Shown here one piece after another: positions 11,788 through 22,038 of a stretch of DNA of 64,000 nucleotides (position 1 is its first letter; each line of letters opens with the position of its first letter). The translations under genes were made by a program, and so were the position numbers. Source of the DNA: Tieghemostelium lacteum (Eukaryota; Evosea; Eumycetozoa; Dictyosteliales; Raperosteliaceae); assembly GCA_001606155.1 (NCBI GenBank), contig LODT01000025.1, positions 186,001 through 250,000 of the forward strand, given 5' to 3'. The notes beneath the pieces are model-generated. The model did not search any database. It was not told the origin of the DNA and worked only from the letters and a program-made list of their open reading frames with translations.

Positions 11788-11930
11788 CAAGATTCAACTT
11801 TCAAATTGAACTTATTATTATTATTTAGTATTGCAATCTGTTTATTTTGTTGTTGGGTTATTAGCATTAATTAAAATGTATGTTTCATTTTGTGAAATAG
11901 GTCTTAATTGAATTGCACAAGTTTTTAGGT
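11788..11930 (-). pseudogene. Relic of a third tgr-like first exon
   Basis: Read on the minus strand, 11930 downwards gives KTCAIQLRPISQNETYI followed by INANNPTTK, matching the intact gene's CKIQLNPISQSEKYTF and KNPTTQFKK. After a break, a second block reads NKFNLKVES (intact gene: NKFNLKIES). No signal peptide part remains, because the start of the neighbouring ubiquitin-ligase gene occupies the place where it should be. It lies upstream of the second copy's promoter, so it is a separate, older copy. Confidence 0.65.
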
Positions 11931-12016
11931 ATTCTGTTTGGGTGTTTTAAAGACAAAACACAAAGATTCTAATAATTTTCTTTATATTATTTTTAAAATT
12001 CTTTTGAGAAGAAACA

Positions 12017-13822
12017 ATGGATTTAGATTATGACTTACAACAACAGGAAATAGCAGTTCTTAAATCAATTTTTGCAGATACTTTTCATCAATATATGAAT
12101 CAGAATGAAAAGTATCGTGAGACAATTAGAAAAAGTAGAGAAGCTATCTCTTATGATCCAATAGAGGATCCAGATTGTTATTTTCAAGTATGTTGGAAAA
12201 GATAGACTATATAGAATAGAAAATGTAAATTAATGAAATAATAATAAGATGAGAATACCAGTTAATTTACCCGAGAATTTTAAAATTAAAGTAAAGAGAT
12301 CTGATATTGTAAATAGTAATATTAATTATGTAACAACTACAACTACAACCTCAACTACTACCACCACTACATCTATAGCTCATACATTACTTGGACATAA
12401 ACCACCGACTGTGGAAGAAGAGGTACTCAGTGAATATATAGAGTATGCTGTTGTTAGTTTACCTAGAATATCATTGAATTTTCAGTATCCTCAAGATTAT
12501 CCTCAGGAATCTGCACCAATGTTTCAGTTGTCTTGTAGTTGGTTGTCTGTTGATCAAATGGAACTCATTGCATCTCATTTGGACGCACTTTTTGAAAAGG
12601 GTGAATTAGTGATTTTTAAATATATAGATTGGATTAGAGATAATGTTATAAGTTCACTTCAGTTGACTGATGGTTTGGTTCTGACAAATGATATTCAACA
12701 AGACGTAAACGATGAAGACACAAGATGTAAATGGGAAAATGAATATAACTGGGTATCACTCTTATCAGCATTACCTATGATTCTTTCAAATAACTCACAT
12801 GAATCTAAAAAACAATTTATGCAAAACTCTCACACCTGTCCGATATGTTATTGTGATTATCCAGCTTGTGAAATGACACTTCTTAAGTGTAACCATTTTC
12901 TATGTAACGAATGTCTGTCATCTACTTGTAATATAAATATTGAATCAAAGAATATACAGTTACTGAAATGCACTGAATTTGATTGTCCACAGATATTCGA
13001 TATCAATACAATACAACAAGCAGCCTCTGCAGATAATTTTGAAAAATATCAAGATTTAGTTAAACTCTCTAAAGGATACACCAAATGTAATCATTGTGGT
13101 GAAGGTTGGGCATTTATTGATGTTCACACTCAATCTACATTGTGTCCGAAATGTTACTATTCCGCATGTTTAGGATGTCAGAAAGCTTTCCACCCAGGTG
13201 TACCCTGTGCAGATGTAGGTAAAATCTATAACATCCCAAAACACACACTCAGTGTCAAAAGAAAAGATATTTTAAAAAATATCAACAATGATAATCAACA
13301 ACAATCACAAAGAGTACTCGAAGCCATAATGGAGAATGCAAATACATTTGATAGAGATCATAAATATTGTCCAGGGTGTAATACCCTCATATTTAAAATT
13401 GAGTATGTATCACAAATTACTTAATATCACTAAACCATATCTAAATTTACTAACTATTTTACTACAGCGGTTGTAATAAGGTAGCATGTACAGCATGTAA
13501 TGTTAAATTTTGTTTTTTATGTTGTAAGGTGATTCAAGATTACACTCATTTTAATGAGGCTAATTCTGTGTGTCCGATATTTGGTGGAAAACCTTTGGTC
13601 ACTACAGTCTTTAGAAAAAAGGATCCTACACAGCAATATGTTCCAAAGAGTGACACTGGAAAGATGAAGTGTTTGAGATGTGCCAGTGAATGCTACCGAT
13701 ACAATTACAATAACCATCTATTGTGTTTTACATGTAAAACTGAAATGTGTTATCAATGTAAATCAGTTATAAAATCTAAACACTATACCACTTCACCTTG
13801 TAAACAGCATGGTGATCTATAA
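12017..13822 (+). CDS. RWD + RING-IBR-RING E3 ubiquitin ligase, copy 1 (RNF14-type)
   Basis: Three exons, 12017-12187, 12249-13402 and 13468-13822 (introns of 61 and 65 nt), give 559 residues. An N-terminal RWD domain (about 1-155, with a Thr-rich insert near 90) is followed by RING1 (from about 254, CPICYCDY...CNHFLCNECL), IBR (about 325-375, KCNHCGEGWAFI...CPKCYYSACLGC) and RING2 (from about 431, CPGCNTLIFKIDGCNKVACTAC). The RING2 Cys in GCNKV, residue 444, is in the position of the catalytic thioester Cys of RBR ligases. A further Cys-rich tail (KCLRC...CYQC) follows. The domain order is that of RNF14/ARA54. The second intron falls just before the catalytic Cys codon, splitting the Asp codon. 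Substrate unknown. Confidence 0.88.
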
Positions 13823-13990
13823 TAATAAAACTCTATCAATGTCTCTGCATCATCAAAAAGGAAAAAAATGAGAAATTTATTTCCAACTGATCACAGTTTT
13901 TTAAAACTTAAAAATTAGTTGGGCTTAGATTTTATAATATTCCACTCTCAGATAAGGAATAGTACTAAAGATAAAGATACAATATTAATA

Positions 13991-15787
13991 ATGGATTTTG
14001 ACTATGACCTACAACAACAAGAGATTGCAGTTTTAAAATCAATCTTTGCAGATAGTTTTCATCAACATTCTACCAAAAAAGTGGTAGAGGAAAATGGTGA
14101 TGAATACTATAAAGCTGATATTAGAAAGAGTAGAGAAGAGATTTCATATGACCCTACAAATGAAGATTGTTATTTTCAAATGAAGATAACTTTGAATTTA
14201 CCAGAAGATTTTAAAGTTAAAGTAAAGAGATCAGATTTAGTTAATAATAGTATTAGTACTACTACTACTACCACAACCTCAACAACTTCAAGATTGAGTT
14301 TAGGACATGCAGGTCATGATGAAAAGAAAGAAGATGAAAGTGAATATATAGAGTATGCTATTGTAAGTTTACCTTGTTTATCACTTAATTTTCAGTATCC
14401 TCAAAATTATCCGCAGGAGTCTGCACCTTTGTTTCAGTTGTCTTGTAGTTGGCTTACAATTGATCAAATGGAACGTATAGTAGAACACTTAGACACACTT
14501 TTTGATAAAGGTGAATTGGTTATATTTAAATATATCGATTGGGTTAAGGATAATGCTTTGGATTATTTAGGATTGGGTAACGAACTCTTGCTCACCAATG
14601 ATCCTATAAATAGTGATTTCGAGTTGATTGGGTCTAGAGCACAATGGGAACATGAATATAACTGGGTATCCATGCTATCAGTTCTTCCTAGAATTCTGTC
14701 ACATAACTCACATGAATCCAAACGACTTTTTTCTTTGAATTCTCATACATGTCCTATATGTTACTGTGATTATCCAGCTAGTGAAATGACCATTCTTCAG
14801 TGTAACCATTTCCTGTGTAATGAATGTTTGTCAGCTACTTGTAATATAAATATCCAATCAAAGAATATTCAGTTACTGAAGTGTACCGAACCTGATTGTC
14901 CACAGACATTCGATATCAATACAATTCAACATGCGGCATCTGCAGATAATTTTGCAAAATATCAAGATTTAGTTAAACTCTCTAAAGGTTACACCAAATG
15001 CACTAATTGTCCAAATGGTTGGGCATTCATTGATGTTCATACTCAATCTACATTCTGTTCCAATTGTTACTTTTCTAAATGTCTTATGTGTACAAATGGG
15101 TTTCACCCAGGTGTCTATTGTGAAGATGTAGGTAGAGCTCCAACACCTATAAACAAAGCCAATCTCATGGTTAAAAGAGACAAATCCAATCAAAAACTTA
15201 AAGATAAAATTCAAGAATTTCAAGCTGTAAAACAAGAGGAATGGAAGAATAGAAACTTTATGGACAGAAGATGTAAACCATGTCCATATTGTCACATGAT
15301 GATATGGAAATATGATGGTTGTTCTAAAGTTTGTATTCCACCCTAAATAATGAAAATGAATATTTGTAAATATTAACATTGTCTTATTCTCTCTCTACAG
15401 ATGGCATGTACAAATTGTAGTACCAAGTTTTGTTTTATATGTTTAAAGATTATTCAAGATTACAGTCATTTTAATACTGGTACTTGTCAACTATTTGAAC
15501 TTGAAACTCCTGTACCTGTATTTACAATACCAACTAAATTGATACAAGAATTCACTCAACAATCTAATGATTGTGGTGCTATGAAATGTCTCAGATGTAG
15601 AAGTTTAATTGCTAGATATAAATTCAATAATCATTTGTTATGTTTTTCCTGTAAGACTGAAATGTGTTACCAATGTAAAACTATTATAAACAGTGGTACT
15701 AAACATTATACTACATCATCTTGCCAGCAACATGGTGATCCAACTCCTGTTGCTACTACTACCACTACTCAACCCAAAACTCAGTAA
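13991..15787 (+). CDS. RWD + RING-IBR-RING E3 ubiquitin ligase, copy 2 (RNF14-type)
   Basis: Tandem paralogue of the preceding gene. Two exons, 13991-15328 and 15401-15787, give 574 residues. The start at 13991 (MDFDYDLQQQEIAVLKSIFAD) is chosen because it aligns with copy 1. The frame is open a little further upstream but that part looks non-coding. RWD, RING1 (CPICYCDYPASEM), IBR (KCTNCPNGWAFI) and RING2 (CPYCHMMIWKYDGCSKMACTNC) are all present, with the predicted catalytic Cys again at residue 444. It lacks copy 1's RWD intron. Its only intron (GTTTGT...CTACAG, 72 nt) lies just after the catalytic Cys, about 13 bases downstream of the position used in copy 1. Confidence 0.88.
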
Positions 15788-16177
15788 TAAAAGAATTCCA
15801 CAAAATTAAAAATCAAATTCATTTTTATCCTACTCTAAAAATTTAAATTAATAATTATAATAATCTAAAAAATATGCCATTTGAAATTTGAATAAATGTG
15901 GTGTTTGTAGATAAATTTTTTTTTTTTATAAAGTTTTGTAATCTCTATAGACACATATGATTTAATGATAAACTAAAAGATATCCCAATCCATCATCCAT
16001 CATAAATATTACAATAATTCAAAAATTTTATTTTTTTTTTTTTTTATTAATAATTAGTTCCAATTATATCACACCATATTCATACTTTATTAGAAAGAGT
16101 AAAAATTTACTTGAAAAACTCATACTCCTGATATATCCTCTATTTTAATAGAGTTATCATTAAACACCAACCAATCT
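15788..16177. other. Intergenic spacer
   Basis: A/T-rich, with T runs at about 15917-15927 and 16030-16044, typical of dictyostelid promoters. No gene seen. Confidence 0.6.
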
Positions 16178-18940
16178 ATGATGAAAAGTAAAAAGATTGC
16201 AAATTTTTGGAATCATATAGGTAGTAATGGTAACAGTAGCAGTCACCAAGGATCCTCATCATCACATGACGATATTGTAGTATTTGGAGTACCCCTAGTA
16301 GACATTATCAAGAGGAATGGAGGTCACGGACCACCAGGTTCAACTATACCCTCTGTAGTCTCACACATTGCAACCAACATTCGAGAGGAAGCACTTCGAG
16401 TTGAAGGCATCTTTCGTATACCTGGAAGTAACATGGACCTCCAACAACTCAAAAAACAGTATAATCAAGGTAAAATAGCAACACGTGACCAACTTCAAGA
16501 CAGATGTGACGATATTCACACTCAAGCTAGTCTTTTGAAACTCTATATCCGAGAGTTACCAGACCCTCTCTTCACATTTGCCCTCTACGAGGAATTTGTG
16601 CGAAGTCACAGTCAAACTGTTGACAAGTATTCTAGAGTTGGTTCACTTAAATCTCTTCTAACAAAACTCCCCCCTGCACATTTCAATTTATTGAGATTTT
16701 TGGCGGGGTTGTTAAAAGAGATTTCGCAGCATTCACATTATAATAAGATGACTTCAACCAATTTAGCAATTATATTTGGTCCTACTGTAATGAGACCAAA
16801 GAATGAAGATGTTGTGAAGATGATTGAAGATGCCAGACATGTAAATGCAGTGTTTCTAATGGTTATTGATGAGTATGATTACCTATTTGGAGGTGCTGAG
16901 TCACCTTTGTTTCTTAATAATTCTACCAATAGTAGTATAGGTAAAGGTTCTTCACCATTGATTTCAAATTCATCAAATTCATTAATTTCCTCACCAATTA
17001 GAATATTACAACAACAGAATCATCATTATCATCATAATGGGTCACCTGGGTCAAAGAAGAGTTATGGTAAACTATCTCTTGATGAGTCTTCTCCCAATTC
17101 ACCAACTAGAATATATGATGATTTGTTACTGAATAATATTGTTTTACGATCACCAAATACTCCACCAGTACCACCTCCATCACCTTCCTCTTCACCTGGT
17201 GTATTCCAACCACCTACTATAACCACTCAAACTATTAATTCTAATAATATCAATTCAAATAATATTAATAATAATAATAATAATTCCAATAACACACCCA
17301 CTAAATTAAATCCAAAATTTTCAATTCTTTTACCTACTGCTAGTACTAAAGATAGTCCAAGTAAAGAATTGTTATCTCCACATAGAATTAGTAATAGTAA
17401 TAATTCACCATTACTATTAGCACTTCCACCAGCATCACCTAGATCATCGTTAATTCTACAAGATGACAATTCAGAGCTAATAAGAAACCTAATTCACAAG
17501 ACATGCTCAGTACTGTTTGATAAGGAGTTTATTGTAAATGATTCATTTGAAATACCTCAAGATGAGTATTTTATACCCGTTATTGAACAGATTTCAGTAC
17601 AGGCACAACAAACACCATCATCACCTAATGCATCTCCAAATACCTCGTTTATCAATACACAGAATATATCAAATGACAATACCTTAAATACATCTTCATC
17701 ATCACCAAATACATCTTCTCTAAAGGTATTGTCACCTAGAAAACCAAGAGTATTAGGTATACCAACTAGTAATGGTGAATCAACATCTTCACCATCTTTA
17801 AGATCACTTTTCAAATCACATGTAAATAGTAGTTATTCAAATTTAAATATATCGAATAACAATGCAAATACCTCAACATTATCACCACCACCTATACAAC
17901 CATTGTCTATATCATCACCACCACTATCATCATTATCAGTATCTAATAATAACAGACATTCACCAGTAGTCCAAGTTGAGAAAACTAATATTGTCATACC
18001 AGTAGTTAGATCACCACTAGATCAAGCTAATGACAATCTTTCTAGAATTAGAAAAGAGTATAATAGACCTTTAGATCCTAACCAAATGTCACCAAAAGAA
18101 CTACATGAAGAGAAATCAGCAATTAAACAGCAGTTACGTAATTTTGATCAGAATTTCAAAGAGGAAAAAGGTTATTTGCCAAAGAAATCAGATAGAGAAA
18201 TTATGAGACCTCTCTATCAGAGATATAGGGAAATTAAAGCTCTAATGGAAACTATCAACTATACTAGTAGTAGTAGTGGTTCTGGTACAAGTGGATCCTA
18301 TGGAAGAATAGGAACCTATTCTTCAACATCTAGTGGAGGTTCTTCTTCTCAACATAACCAGTCCCATCATCACAATTACCATAATTCACATTCACGTATA
18401 CCATTAAAAAATGTAAACTTTAATAACTCAATACCAACTCTAGATCCATCAATACCAGTAAAACAACCAACAGTATCATCACCAAATATCAATAGTAGTA
18501 ACAGTACTTCAATACCAATACAGCAGCCTCAACAACAACCACAACAACAACAACAACTACAAGATTTAAAGACATCAAATGCATCTATAAATTCATCAAT
18601 ATCTTCTATTGGATCTAAAATTGTAACATCACCTCCACAGCAATCTATTCAATCACCAAATTTAACATTGTCATCGTCTAATGGAAATCTATCAACAATG
18701 ACAAGGCAAGAACTAAAAGAAAGATATATAAAGGTAAAGAATGAGAAGAGAAATGTTCAAGTGGACTTGTTGAAATATCAAACTGAATTCATGAAAAAAC
18801 ATGGAAGAAAGGTACAATTTACAGAAGATCGAATACCAGTACAATCAGAGTATGGAAAATATAAGGAATTGAAATTGGAAATGACAAATATTGAAAAACT
18901 ATTAAATATAACTCCACCACTGACTTCTTCAAATTTTTAA
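16178..18940 (+). CDS. RhoGAP protein with FAM13-like C-terminal repeats
   Basis: Single exon, 920 residues. A RhoGAP domain spans about residues 35-235: FGVPL...EGIFRIPGS with the arginine finger at Arg80, LLKLYIRELPDPL and NLAIIFGPTVMRP. It should speed GTP hydrolysis by Rho/Rac-type GTPases and so affect the actin cytoskeleton. The middle (about 245-620) is Ser/Pro/Asn-rich and presumably disordered. The C-terminus has two related helical segments: about 625-690 (SPKELHEEKSAIKQQLRNFD, then DREIMRPLYQRYREIK) and about 845-910 (TRQELKERYIKVKNEKR). These resemble the C-terminal helical region of animal FAM13 proteins, which also carry an N-terminal RhoGAP. The FAM13 likeness is by eye. Confidence 0.85.
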   Translation: MMKSKKIANFWNHIGSNGNSSSHQGSSSSHDDIVVFGVPLVDIIKRNGGHGPPGSTIPSVVSHIATNIREEALRVEGIFRIPGSNMDLQQLKKQYNQGKIATRDQLQDRCDDIHTQASLLKLYIRELPDPLFTFALYEEFVRSHSQTVDKYSRVGSLKSLLTKLPPAHFNLLRFLAGLLKEISQHSHYNKMTSTNLAIIFGPTVMRPKNEDVVKMIEDARHVNAVFLMVIDEYDYLFGGAESPLFLNNSTNSSIGKGSSPLISNSSNSLISSPIRILQQQNHHYHHNGSPGSKKSYGKLSLDESSPNSPTRIYDDLLLNNIVLRSPNTPPVPPPSPSSSPGVFQPPTITTQTINSNNINSNNINNNNNNSNNTPTKLNPKFSILLPTASTKDSPSKELLSPHRISNSNNSPLLLALPPASPRSSLILQDDNSELIRNLIHKTCSVLFDKEFIVNDSFEIPQDEYFIPVIEQISVQAQQTPSSPNASPNTSFINTQNISNDNTLNTSSSSPNTSSLKVLSPRKPRVLGIPTSNGESTSSPSLRSLFKSHVNSSYSNLNISNNNANTSTLSPPPIQPLSISSPPLSSLSVSNNNRHSPVVQVEKTNIVIPVVRSPLDQANDNLSRIRKEYNRPLDPNQMSPKELHEEKSAIKQQLRNFDQNFKEEKGYLPKKSDREIMRPLYQRYREIKALMETINYTSSSSGSGTSGSYGRIGTYSSTSSGGSSSQHNQSHHHNYHNSHSRIPLKNVNFNNSIPTLDPSIPVKQPTVSSPNINSSNSTSIPIQQPQQQPQQQQQLQDLKTSNASINSSISSIGSKIVTSPPQQSIQSPNLTLSSSNGNLSTMTRQELKERYIKVKNEKRNVQVDLLKYQTEFMKKHGRKVQFTEDRIPVQSEYGKYKELKLEMTNIEKLLNITPPLTSSNF

Positions 18941-19814
18941 AAATATTATCTCACACCAGTGCGAGTCGTTTCGTACCAGAGTACAGAATTATATTTTCGT
19001 CTCTGGAAGTGAAATACCCCCACAATGGTTCTAAAAAAAAAATCTAAAACACAAAAAATCTTACTTTAAATGATGTGATATGATGTAGTTTTTTTAAAAA
19101 TATAATTAAAAAAAAATATTAAGAAAAGAATATTCTATTTATACATGTAAATTTCACATTAAATATTCATATATATTAAATTACATTAATATTGATTATT
19201 ATAATAAAATAAAAATGTAAATTAACAATGTTGAAATCTTCATTATTTCACTGAATTAACATTCGGTTACAATACCACTTATAAAATTTAAAAATTTGCG
19301 TTTTGGACCTCTTACTCTGGTCTTTTTTTTTTATTTTTTAGCAAATATTTTTTGAATATCAAAGAAACTTTTTTTTCATTTTTATAAACTAGGTTGGAAA
19401 TTTAGTATTTTATATATGTAGGTATAATTAAAACTTTTTTATTATTCATTATTGAGACCATAAACATCACCAGTATTACTTATTTTGGAAATTTGTGATT
19501 GCCCATTTACAAAAAACCTAAAATAAAAATAAATTAAATCTCGACGGCTAAATGTGTTATTTACCCCAAAATACCAACTATTACTATCAAAAAGAGTTTA
19601 TAATTAATCAAAAACCCACACCCACTCAAAACCCCCCACATCTCCTCACTCATTCTCTACATTTTTAATTTTATGAATAATTATTGTTATTAACCATTAT
19701 TTCAATTCCTAAAAGAATTATTCTAGTATTGAATAAACTATAAAAACATACAACAAATAGTTTATAGCTTTTAATATTTATTTTAGAAGTGATTGATAGA
19801 TTAATTTTTAAAAA
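18941..19814. other. Intergenic spacer with a GC-richer island at its start
   Basis: Apart from the island at 18950-19030, listed separately, it is A/T-rich with several T runs. No coding frame of substance is seen before the short first exon of the sorting nexin at 19815. Confidence 0.55.
18950..19030. other. Structured GC-richer island (3' UTR element or small RNA)
   Basis: Just after the RhoGAP stop codon. On the minus strand CTCGCA and TGTGAG can pair around CTGG (18950-18965). A second stem pairs CCAGAG (18976-18981) with CTCTGG (19001-19006). The island ends in CCCCCACAATGGTTCTA and a ten-A run, resembling CCCACTATGATTCTA plus an A run at 2411-2431. Function unknown. Confidence 0.35.
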
Positions 19815-21616
19815 ATGTCAACAGGATACAACAGTGATTTATTATTTGGAACTACCATTTCCTATGGAGACAGTGATTCTACATTTGTATGTGTTTCAAT
19901 ACATCACCACCAAAAAGCTATTCTCTAATGCTCTACAAACAACCACTCACACTACCCTCTACTTATTAACAAAAAAAAAAAAAAAAAATTAAACACTACA
20001 ACAACACTTTAATTGATTGTGGTTGTTATTTATAAATTAATTGATACAATCAATAGGAATCATTTTCAAACGAACCATTAGATACAACCAATCCATTTAA
20101 TAATCCAATTCAACCAACACAACAACCAGTACGTCAAGAGCCAGTTGTAGTTGTTCAACAAAAGATTAATCCACCATCACCACACAACTCTGTAACATAC
20201 TCATCACCACCAGTACAACAACAGCAACAACAGCAACAACAACCAATACAACAACAACAACAACAACAACAACAACCAGTACAATCATATCCAACATTAA
20301 ACTCTAATACCTCATCAACATTTGTTAGTAGAGAGTCATTAAAGACTACTAGTGTGAATCCACAACAACAACAACAGGGAGTTAGAAAAACAAATACAAT
20401 GGAAATTGAAGTTAAAGACCCAGAGACTATTGGTGATGGTATGAGCGCATATGTAATATATAAAGTCTATACCAAATCATTTCTACCAGATCACCCAGAT
20501 TATAAAAAAGAGAGTAATGTAACTAGACGTTACTCTGATTTCTTGTGGTTGAGAAATGTTTTGAAAGAGACTAGAAGAGGTACAATTATTCCACCAATTC
20601 CAGAAAAGGCAGTAATTAACAATCGTAATAAGGAGTTCTTGGAAACTCGTAGAAGAGAGCTAGAGAAATTCCTCAATAGAGTAGTAGAGAATGAAGCTCT
20701 CATACATAGCAACGAATTGAAAATCTTTTTGGAAGGTAAAGACGAACAATTGGCTGATATCAAGAGATCCAGACCAGACACCTCCATGGAATCCAGTACA
20801 ATGTCACCACCACAACGTGAAGAGAAAGGCCTCAACAAGATCACCAGTCTCTTCAGTTCAGGTATCACTTCAATCAATAACCTAGCATCATCAGTAAAAG
20901 AAGTAGACGGTTGGTTTGGTGACAAGAAAGCCTATGTCTTGCAATTGGATAGCAATTTAAGAAAACTAGAGGAAACAGTAGGAAATATAATTAGAAAGAG
21001 AAGAGAACTCGCCAGTGCCATTGGAGAATTTGTCTCTGCAGGTTTGAGTTTCTCAAGTTGTGAGGCTCCACACAAACAAGACGTTGCACACGGATTCCAA
21101 AAATTGACTGAAGTCGAAAGCAACATTAAAAAGGGTATGGAAGAACTATGCAATAATGAAACTGGATACTTTGAAGAAGGTATCAGAGATTATATAAAAG
21201 TCTTAGGAGCCGTTAAAGAACTGCTCAATGACCGTTTAGATGCTCTATTTTACATGCAAAATCAAGAGAGAATCTTGGCATCAAAAAAAGAGAAATTGGA
21301 AAAACTGAGAATGTCCAATCCAGCCAAAGCCTCTGCAATGTCCAAAGAGGTCGAAGATCAAACTAGAAAACTATCTGAAGCTAAATCTGAGTATGAACGT
21401 ATCACAGCCTCAGCTAAACTTGAACTCAACAAATTTGATGAAAAACGTGCTTCTGAAATGAAGAGAATTCTCAATTTTGTCATTCGTCTCAATCTAGATC
21501 ATTTCCTAAAGAGTTCTGATTGTTGGAAAGAATTTTTAACTGAACAACATCAAAATGGTGATCCAAATTTCTCTGAAGTTCATAATAAAGCTTCTTGGGG
21601 TTCAACTACAATCTAA
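19815..21616 (+). CDS. PX-BAR sorting nexin (SNX1/2, Vps5-like)
   Basis: Two exons, 19815-19886 (MSTGYNSDLLFGTTISYGDS...) and 20057-21616, with a 170-nt intron, give 543 residues. After a Gln-rich, Pro-rich N-terminus (about 25-120) comes a PX domain (about 130-250: YVIYKVYTKSF, RRYSDFLWLRNVL, IPPIPEK, RRRELEKFLNRVV). Then a long helical BAR region (about 290-530: LRKLEETVGNIIRKRREL, DRLDALFYMQNQERIL) follows. PX domains bind phosphoinositides on endosomes and the BAR dimer bends the membrane. SNX1/2/Vps5 proteins form the membrane coat arm of retromer recycling. Among PX-BAR proteins the Vps5/SNX1 group fits best. Confidence 0.85.
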
Positions 21617-22038
21617 ATCAAACAGTCACTACATAACCTACATCAACACCAACAATAACATCTAAAAGAAACAAAAATAGTACTAGAACACCCAATATTT
21701 TTTTTTTAAAATATATATACATAAATCCACTACTCTAAATAACACCCACATATCATCTTCTTTTTTTATTTTGAATATCCCCCTCACTATTTTACTTTAT
21801 AGTAAAATCAAATATAAACTTCATTGAGTGTTAGTGTGTGTTTGTTTATATTTATAATTAATTTTCATATTACAAACAAACTAGAAGTGTTTTTATATTT
21901 AACAGTGGTGAGTATTGCAAATGGTGGTATGGATGTTGGTTCTACAAATTCATTAAATTGGTTGTCTTTGTATTAAACAATTAATTTTATTTTGTTCATT
22001 ATTAATTACTTGATTAGAGAGTTTTATATATATAAATA
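21617..22038. other. Intergenic spacer
   Basis: A/T-rich with T runs. No coding frame or RNA gene recognised. Confidence 0.6.

Noticed and set aside
13919-13990. Upstream extension of the second ubiquitin ligase
   Set aside because: It begins without ATG, has the composition of spacer DNA, and the first copy starts at the equivalent of 13991.
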